Of a stretch of 11,427 nt of DNA, positions 7,401-11,427 are shown piece after piece (the stretch's first letter is position 1; the number at the start of each line of letters is the position of its first letter). The notes below the pieces were generated by a model. That model had not been told where the DNA came from. It was given only the letters and a program-made list of their open reading frames with translations, and made no database searches. Source of the DNA: Spirochaetota bacterium (GTDB lineage Bacteria > Spirochaetota > Spirochaetia > DSM-27196 > PWMO01). The translations under genes and the position numbers were made by a program. The DNA lies in the NCBI GenBank assembly GCA_009908925.1, contig JAAAOH010000227.1, positions 1-11,427 of the forward strand. Reading direction: 5' to 3'.

Positions 7401-10400
7401 CGACGGCTTTGCCTACGACAGCAACCAGCTCGACTCCCTGTCCGTCTCGGTCGACGGCGGCTCACAGCAGCCGATACCCCCGTCGACGGTCTCCCTGACC
7501 CTGGACCCGGCAACCGATGCGTTCACCGCCACCGCGCACGGCCTTTCCGACGGCGACCGCATCCTCCTCGGCGGCGATACGTTGCCGGAGCTCGCAGGCG
7601 GCGGCACCCTCGACCCGACCGCCGGCTACCATGTAACCGGCGCAACGGCCGACACCTTCGCCCTGGCCGAGACATCCGGTGGCGGCACCCTCGATTTCTC
7701 CACCGCCGGCACCGGCCTGCAAACCGAGGAGTGGTCCTACACCTTCGATACCGCATCCCTCTCCGACGGTACGTACATCCTCGTTTTCACCGCCACAGAC
7801 ATCGCCGGGAAGACCGCCACCGCCACGCGCACGGTCCGCCTGGACACCGCGGCCCCGGAGACCCTCTCAGTCGACACCGACCTCACCGGCTGGCAGGACA
7901 CGCAAAGCATTTCCGTCTCCGGTACTGCCGCCGACAGCGGCAGCGGCCTCGCGGCCGTTGAGTATCAGCTCGACGGCGGCGCATGGAATCTCGTCGGCGG
8001 CACCGCGAGCTGGACGGCCAACATCGCCTTCAACAAGGGGAACAACAGCCTGGTGGTGCGGGCTACCGACCGCGCCGGGAACACCGCACAGACCGCCTCG
8101 ATAGCGGTTGACGTCGACGTGGACGCGCCGGCGCTCACCGTGGACAGCCCGACCGAAATCGTGAAGCTCAACGGTGGGACCGCCCTCCCGGTGGAGCTCT
8201 CCGTCACCGACCTCACAAGCGGCACCGGTGTGAACAGCAACATTAACGAGGTGCTCCTCAAAGCCGGAAACACCGACTTCTCGGGCGGCACCACAGCGGG
8301 CGCGCTCGATACCGGCGACAACGCGAACGGCACCTGGACCGCCGACGTACCGGCAGCCGACCTCCTCGCCCTTGCCGAGGGGCAACGAAGCATCCACGTG
8401 CGCGCGACCGACGCGGCCGGCAATCAGGCCTTCGGAAGCTTTGCCGTCCTCATCGATAAGACTGTCCCGCAGGTGGATTTCTCCGCACTCTCCGACGGGT
8501 CCACGATAAACAAGACGCTGCAGCTCTCAGGAACAGCCTCGGACACCCAGGGTCTTGCGGATCCGAGCCCGGTGACGCTGGAGGTCTTCAACCAGACCAC
8601 CGGCACCTGGGAGGGCGGGCCTGCGGTCTCCGGCTCCTTCAGCTGGACCGCCACCCTCGACACGACCGCCTACGACGGCGCAGGCTCGGATTACGACACC
8701 GACGCCGGCGCCGACGGCACGCAGCTCGACCTCCGGGCCGTCGCAACCGACGCCGCCGGCAACTCAGCCACGGCCACCCGTTCGGTAACCATCGACCAGA
8801 ACGCAGACCGCCCGGTGATCGAGCTCAGCAACATCGATGTCGGCGCGACCAGCACGCTCAAGCTCTCACGCACGATCTACGGTTCGGTGCAGGACGATGA
8901 CGGATCGGTCACTACCCTGGAAGTCAGCCTCGACGGCAGCACCTGGACCGAAGTGGCCGTCTCCGGCGGCTCGTGGAGCTACGACATTCCGGGCACGGAA
9001 AGTGACGGAAACAAGAATCTGTACTTCCGCGTGACCGACGGCGCGGCAACGCCGACAACCTTCGAAACGAACGCTGCAACCTCCCTCGACAAGCCGCGCA
9101 TCCTCGTCGACGACACGCCGACTTACATCGAGACCGCCGTCGCCTTCAATCTCGATACCATAACACCCGAAATCGGGCCGAACATCATCGTCGACCGCAG
9201 TGAGGATGGAAACTACGACTTCTCCGGGGACGAGGAGAACCTGGTAACGAACCTGCCCTTCGGCGGCAGCAAAGCCGATTTCGTGCTGCGAGTGCTCGCC
9301 TCCGATGCAAACGGCATCGGCGGTGTTTCGGTGGAGATCCCCGGAGCCACCGGCTCTCCCTTCACCGCAACGGCCAACGGGACAGACGGCAGCTATGAAG
9401 TGTTCGACACCGGCACCATCGACCTCAGCTCCGGCATTGCAGACGGAAGCGTCGATGTGCGGGTAAGCGTGACGGACAACTCAGGGCTCACCTCCACGGC
9501 AACGCGCACGATCATCGTCGACAACACGGTTCCCGACATCAGCTACCTCTCGCCGCTCGAGACGAGCATCGTAAACGGCGACGTCGAGGTGCGCGGCACC
9601 GCAAGCGACGCGGGCAGCGGACTCACTGGTGTGGAATACGAGATTGGCTACAACGCCGACGGGACGGGCTGGCAGCCGGTGAGCGGCAGCCTCTTCAGCT
9701 GGACGATCGAGCTCACCGGCAGCAATCGCATCGACCTCTACGCCGGACGCGCGGCGACGGTGAACGATACAACCGACCTCATCACCGTTACCGACCACGG
9801 CTTCTCCAACGACGACGAGGCCTTCGTCAATTGGAGCGGCGATCAGCCAACCGGCCTCGTTGCGACAGACGAGAATGATCCATACTACATCATCAACGCC
9901 ACCCAGGACACCTTCCAGCTCTCCGAAAGCCCGGGCGGCGCTGCGGTTGACGTCACCGCACCGGGTACGGGCGTGCGCGTGAGCAACGCAAGCCATGATG
10001 CCGACAACGACGGCATCTGGGCCCTTCCCATCGTCTTCCGTGTCACGGACGAGGCGACGAACCAGCGCATCACCACCGAAAACGAATACGTGCTGCAGGT
10101 CGACCCCACGGGCGACATCCCGGATGCCTCGGTCGTCTACCCCGACCCCGACAGCACTCTCGGCGGCAGCATCCGCCTTTCCGGCAGCGCCGTCGATGAC
10201 GACGGGGTTGCCGGCGTGTACATGCAAATAGACGTCGATGGCGACGGCGACTACGATGCCAGTGATATAGCAGACATGGACGGCGACGGCGATGGCGACG
10301 CGACGGATGTCGGTCTCGGTGGCGACTGGTACAACGGCGGCACCGGACAACTCGTCGACGGTACCGTGAGCTGGAACAAGACCATCAACGAGAGCGGCGA

Positions 10401-11427
10401 GTTCAACCCTGTTGGCGGCGGCCCGGACCCGCGGCCCATCAACTTCCGTGTCCGGGCCCGGGACGTAAACGGGCTCGACGGACCGTGGACCGCAAGCCAG
10501 CTCATCTACGTCGATGACGACGTGCCGCAGATCGGCTCCTCCCAGCCGCTGACCCTCGAAGAGCAGTCCACCGGGGCGACCCTGCCCTACATTGCAGACC
10601 GCTGGCTCAAGGGCAGCTGGAACCTCACCGGCAGCATCGAGGACGAGTCGGGCATTGCCGACATCACGATTTCAGGCGATGTGACAGGGAGCCTCAGCGG
10701 CAATCCCTCCTGGTTCACCGAGGACGTCGACGGAAACTACACCTTCGATATTCCGGTCACAACCGGCGCGTCCGGTGGCCGACTGTCGTTTACCATCACG
10801 GCAACCGACGAGAGCACGCCGCAGCAGCAGACCTCCGCAGCAGTCAGCGTACAGGCGGACAACCAGGCGCCCACTTCCAACGCGTACACCGGCGAAACGC
10901 CCATCGTGCAGAGCAACCTCTCCTACACGCTGGAGTCGAGCATAAACGAGGACGGAAGCGGGTTCGGCCGCGTAGCGTTCTACTTCCTGCGCCCGGATGC
11001 CGATGGAAGTGCTCCGGGCGAGCGCATCTACGCACCCATGGCGGACGACGTCTCCACGCTCACCGCGGATCTCACGCAGATCGACGGACTCTGGTTCAAC
11101 GAGGGCACTGCCGGGAGCCGACCCGATCAGTTCACCCTGGTTGATGGCAGCCTGGCCGGCAACGAGAACGTCCGTGTCGGCGGTCTCGTGCGTATCGGCG
11201 GCCTCAACCGTCGAATCGTGAGCTTCGACAGCGGGACCGGGACGCTCTCCTGGGCCGAAGCCGTGGACACCTCCATCACGGGCTATGGTGTTGCATACGC
11301 TATGGTCGTCGACAACGAAACCATCGAGACACCCGTCTATTCAGGCGACACGCTTGTCAGTATCACCAACGACGACGGCGACGGCATGGTGGAGAGTATC
11401 GAGCGAACCGGCGGACTCTATCAATGG
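4423..11427 (+). CDS. Giant Ig-like repeat lipoprotein-like surface protein (3' partial)
   Basis: The ATG at 4423 opens a frame of 2335 codons with no stop before the window ends, so the C-terminus is missing. This start is chosen because it is followed at once by a lipoprotein-like signal peptide (KK, hydrophobic core, LTTC at residues 21-24) and overlaps the upstream stop. After a short acidic tether the protein is a chain of 18 Ig-like units. Embedded in them are two related 72-residue foreign modules (residues 1027-1098 and 1779-1850), a Cys pair (270/290), two tandem Asp-rich loops (1937-1963) and a further small beta-module (about 2235-2298). The composition is rich in Asp, Thr, Gly, Ala and Ser, with about 23 lysines. 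It is probably exported and lipid-anchored, acting as a long stalk or adhesin with the upstream protein. No catalytic motif was seen and the function is unknown. Coding is strongly supported by the continuous repeat pattern in one frame. Confidence 0.95.
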   Translation, partial: MKKYVLLAARILTVFAVAFSLTTCGDFLKPGLGEEVDLEDPDVTIDSHSDGQYLSGQVTFEGTFADDISGDSIKVSTDGGSSFSSATRVDKKNGMWSHDVDTTQLADGEYEVRVRVTDTAGKTTDAKILVYFDNNAPAVLVRTPQGLSSTSFNETISVSGDAYDPFGVVQVDVGIFSVDPGTGEQDVQLVLRETESEKTDAEMNGETPWDAAQGTSAWTYPLNTNFYAEIADGPTDFQLVFRATDRAGNTRQTVYHLDSLRAAVDADPTCDELPTVDALYTATASATDVCDQAPTDLMESALDLTIDQEQDLPQFEFSIPSPSDPALGADPRATGSITDDDGVAPETIEILIVESVGGSDTLATAEADPAINWVPVTSYSGSGTRVSWEHDLSGLPQGDNAIALRAEDVNGRLAVSPGPADIRPGNDLFDFAIDEGPPILSIDAPAAGSYHNANITLSGTAEDGTGINAVEVSTDGGSTWEAATVTQTPGETTIWDWEYTFTEPESATPPPDGTISFRVRAEDNALKTDTESVQVTLDLTAPVLEFLAPAANDEVNGSIIFQGTTEDFQVAELAFYDVAFGDVGSATPLATLTDSVNDFDTAPSSGNPSSYYRWYSSVDTTAYQSGGPASAETFTIVATDAAGNVGHTELPLSVDQASDIPTISIDTPSLLGGQLVYDTGSSLVVTIEDDDAVDTGSATYDLTRVSDGTLVEDDTALSFTTADNAISKRGTITLPGTGGEYTLDINVSDVNGTPDDRPADTIQLDSGPPQLEVDAAFDGITYQGSAFTIHGTIDDPLGLPADPVTVSVNGPAGAVDLSASPLVYDDAATPPTWSQDVPIGDGDGSYEISIEGTDQIGLVATETRVVQVDTTGPTLTVTAPVQNESTTSNLYTVTGSSRDTGGVGFDGTDDVEYSLDGGTWTALTLSGTSWDGTDINIASSEGTHTFSFRSTDALGNQTVVGPITLFYDTAPPSFAEFSVGTTDTQSVNANLDFDGFAYDSNQLDSLSVSVDGGSQQPIPPSTVSLTLDPATDAFTATAHGLSDGDRILLGGDTLPELAGGGTLDPTAGYHVTGATADTFALAETSGGGTLDFSTAGTGLQTEEWSYTFDTASLSDGTYILVFTATDIAGKTATATRTVRLDTAAPETLSVDTDLTGWQDTQSISVSGTAADSGSGLAAVEYQLDGGAWNLVGGTASWTANIAFNKGNNSLVVRATDRAGNTAQTASIAVDVDVDAPALTVDSPTEIVKLNGGTALPVELSVTDLTSGTGVNSNINEVLLKAGNTDFSGGTTAGALDTGDNANGTWTADVPAADLLALAEGQRSIHVRATDAAGNQAFGSFAVLIDKTVPQVDFSALSDGSTINKTLQLSGTASDTQGLADPSPVTLEVFNQTTGTWEGGPAVSGSFSWTATLDTTAYDGAGSDYDTDAGADGTQLDLRAVATDAAGNSATATRSVTIDQNADRPVIELSNIDVGATSTLKLSRTIYGSVQDDDGSVTTLEVSLDGSTWTEVAVSGGSWSYDIPGTESDGNKNLYFRVTDGAATPTTFETNAATSLDKPRILVDDTPTYIETAVAFNLDTITPEIGPNIIVDRSEDGNYDFSGDEENLVTNLPFGGSKADFVLRVLASDANGIGGVSVEIPGATGSPFTATANGTDGSYEVFDTGTIDLSSGIADGSVDVRVSVTDNSGLTSTATRTIIVDNTVPDISYLSPLETSIVNGDVEVRGTASDAGSGLTGVEYEIGYNADGTGWQPVSGSLFSWTIELTGSNRIDLYAGRAATVNDTTDLITVTDHGFSNDDEAFVNWSGDQPTGLVATDENDPYYIINATQDTFQLSESPGGAAVDVTAPGTGVRVSNASHDADNDGIWALPIVFRVTDEATNQRITTENEYVLQVDPTGDIPDASVVYPDPDSTLGGSIRLSGSAVDDDGVAGVYMQIDVDGDGDYDASDIADMDGDGDGDATDVGLGGDWYNGGTGQLVDGTVSWNKTINESGEFNPVGGGPDPRPINFRVRARDVNGLDGPWTASQLIYVDDDVPQIGSSQPLTLEEQSTGATLPYIADRWLKGSWNLTGSIEDESGIADITISGDVTGSLSGNPSWFTEDVDGNYTFDIPVTTGASGGRLSFTITATDESTPQQQTSAAVSVQADNQAPTSNAYTGETPIVQSNLSYTLESSINEDGSGFGRVAFYFLRPDADGSAPGERIYAPMADDVSTLTADLTQIDGLWFNEGTAGSRPDQFTLVDGSLAGNENVRVGGLVRIGGLNRRIVSFDSGTGTLSWAEAVDTSITGYGVAYAMVVDNETIETPVYSGDTLVSITNDDGDGMVESIERTGGLYQW
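5182..5340 (+). other. Extension of Ig-like unit 2 with the only non-lipobox cysteine pair
   Basis: After the closing strand of unit 2 (RAGNTRQTVYHLDS) there is an extra stretch rich in Asp, Ala and Thr before the next unit. It carries Cys270 (5230-5232, in DPTCDELP) and Cys290 (5290-5292, in ATDVCDQAP). Apart from Cys24 these are the only cysteines in the visible 2335 residues, and the upstream protein has none. A disulfide closing a 19-residue loop is likely after export, but this is inference. Confidence 0.6.
7501..7716 (+). repeat. Nested 72-residue beta-module, copy 1, inside Ig-like unit 9
   Basis: Residues 1027-1098 interrupt unit 9, between its VSVDGG strand and its WSYTFDT strand. 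Core motifs are FTATAHGLSDGDRILL, YHVTGATADTFALAE, a Gly-rich turn and a final AGTG. This pattern (HGL.DGD.., Y.V..AT.DTF.L.....GG) recalls the small beta-barrel modules found in phage tail and large surface proteins. I recall databases labelling these with the ubiquitin-activating E1 FCCH-domain superfamily; that label is from memory. A homologous copy lies at 9757-9972. Confidence 0.75.
9757..9972 (+). repeat. Nested 72-residue beta-module, copy 2, inside Ig-like unit 15
   Basis: Residues 1779-1850 align to copy 1 over the same length. HGFSNDDE pairs with HGLSDGDR, YYIINATQDTFQLSE with YHVTGATADTFALAE, and the end PGTG with AGTG. It interrupts unit 15 after the strand FSWTIELTG..RIDLYAG and before ALPIVFRVTDEATNQ. 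The DNA of the two copies has diverged strongly, so this is not a recent duplication. Confidence 0.75.
10231..10311 (+). repeat. Tandem 13-residue Asp-rich calcium-binding-like loops
   Basis: Within Ig-like unit 16, residues 1937-1949 and 1951-1963 read DVDGDGDYDASDI and DMDGDGDGDATDV, separated by one Ala. Both match D-x-D-G-D-G-D-x-D-A-[ST]-D-[IV]. This resembles the Ca-binding loops of dockerin, EF-hand-like and thrombospondin type 3 repeats. Flanking sequence gives no full dockerin helices. Calcium binding is inferred from the spacing of the Asp residues. Confidence 0.75.
11125..11316 (+). other. Possible third inserted small beta-module, in Ig-like unit 18
   Basis: Residues about 2235-2298 contain short strands VRVGGLVRIGG, LNRRIVSFDSGTGTLSW and YGVAYAMVVDN. 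They lack the HGL and DTF motifs of the two nested modules. The pattern looks like a small SH3-like barrel. The interrupted Ig unit appears to resume after the acidic loop NDDGDGMVE, at RTGGLYQW, just before the window ends. The fold assignment is tentative. Confidence 0.4.

Larger units (their letters stand above)
4549..11427 (+). repeat. Array of 18 Ig-like units in the second protein
   Basis: Boundaries at linkers are: 1: 4549-4833; 2: 4834-5361; 3: 5362-5736; 4: 5737-6048; 5: 6049-6405; 6: 6406-6729; 7: 6730-7041; 8: 7042-7338; 9: 7339-7857; 10: 7858-8130; 11: 8131-8469; 12: 8470-8814; 13: 8815-9168; 14: 9169-9534; 15: 9535-10122; 16: 10123-10527; 17: 10528-10872; 18: 10873 to the edge. 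The minimal unit is about 90 residues (unit 10). Longer units are explained by insertions in 9, 15, 16 and 18 and a C-terminal extension in 2. Recurrent motifs are SGTA.D..G, V..S.DGG.W, W.Y..DT..L.DG, ATDAAGN and VD..PP. Linkers between units 13 and 14 are irregular, and that boundary is the least certain. Confidence 0.85.

Noticed and set aside
10231..10311. Dockerin domain
   Set aside because: The two Asp loops are one residue apart and lack the helices and spacing (about 20+ residues between loops) of a true dockerin. I call them calcium-binding-like loops only.
9481..10350. Long open reading frame of 289 codons on the minus strand
   Set aside because: It lies fully antisense to the continuous Ig-repeat frame. 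Its Val/Ala/Gly/Asp-rich, low-information translation is what high-GC codon bias gives on the opposite strand, and it shows no domain pattern.

Overview
The window is wall-to-wall coding on the + strand and holds two very large genes, both running off the window. Gene A (2..4426) has lost its 5' end. Gene B (4423..11427) has lost its 3' end. They overlap by 4 bases (ATGA), so they are almost certainly one operon and translationally coupled. There is no intergenic sequence, RNA gene, mobile element, CRISPR array or visible terminator. Gene B is the larger of the two: its frame stays open for all 2335 codons from its ATG to the window edge, with no in-frame stop.

Both products are cell-surface type proteins made of Ig-like (bacterial big-domain/cadherin-like) beta-sandwich units of roughly 80-135 residues. 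The units are joined by short Asp/Pro linkers (VDNTPP, IDNTPP, LDTAAP). Typical units carry an early DxxG-type acidic loop, a 'DGG..W' turn, a central Trp-containing strand and a late 'ATDxAGN' turn. Gene A has a partial unit plus 13 units, then a roughly 144-residue C-terminal region of alternating amphipathic strands. That region looks like a small outer-membrane beta-barrel or membrane-associated beta-domain. Gene B starts with a lipoprotein-like signal peptide (Cys24) and continues with 18 recognisable Ig-like units, several carrying inserted modules. A plausible reading is an outer-membrane anchor protein and a lipoprotein partner that together form a long extracellular or periplasmic fibre, adhesin or scaffold. 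The partnership and the role are inference.

The source looks like a high-GC Gram-negative (diderm) bacterium. A spirochaete of the Spirochaeta/Treponema group is my best guess: long Ig-repeat arrays ending in this type of C-terminal beta-domain, and a relaxed lipobox, recall that phylum. This is recognition from memory and not proven by the window. Both proteins are very acidic and lysine-poor (8 Lys in 1474 visible residues of A, about 23 in 2335 of B), which fits a saline habitat or extensive calcium binding.

The most interesting signals are inside the repeats. (1) There are two classes of Ig-like unit. Every unit entered through a longer linker ending D-[ILR]-P also has a DDD loop, and five of the six also lack the AGN turn in favour of DVNG/DVSG/DLGG. 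This holds across both genes. (2) Two 72-residue modules of a different fold, homologous to each other, are nested inside two Ig units of gene B, with a possible third unrelated small module near the end. (3) A tandem pair of 13-residue Asp-rich calcium-binding-like loops sits in one unit. (4) Insertions tend to fall in the same loop of the Ig fold.
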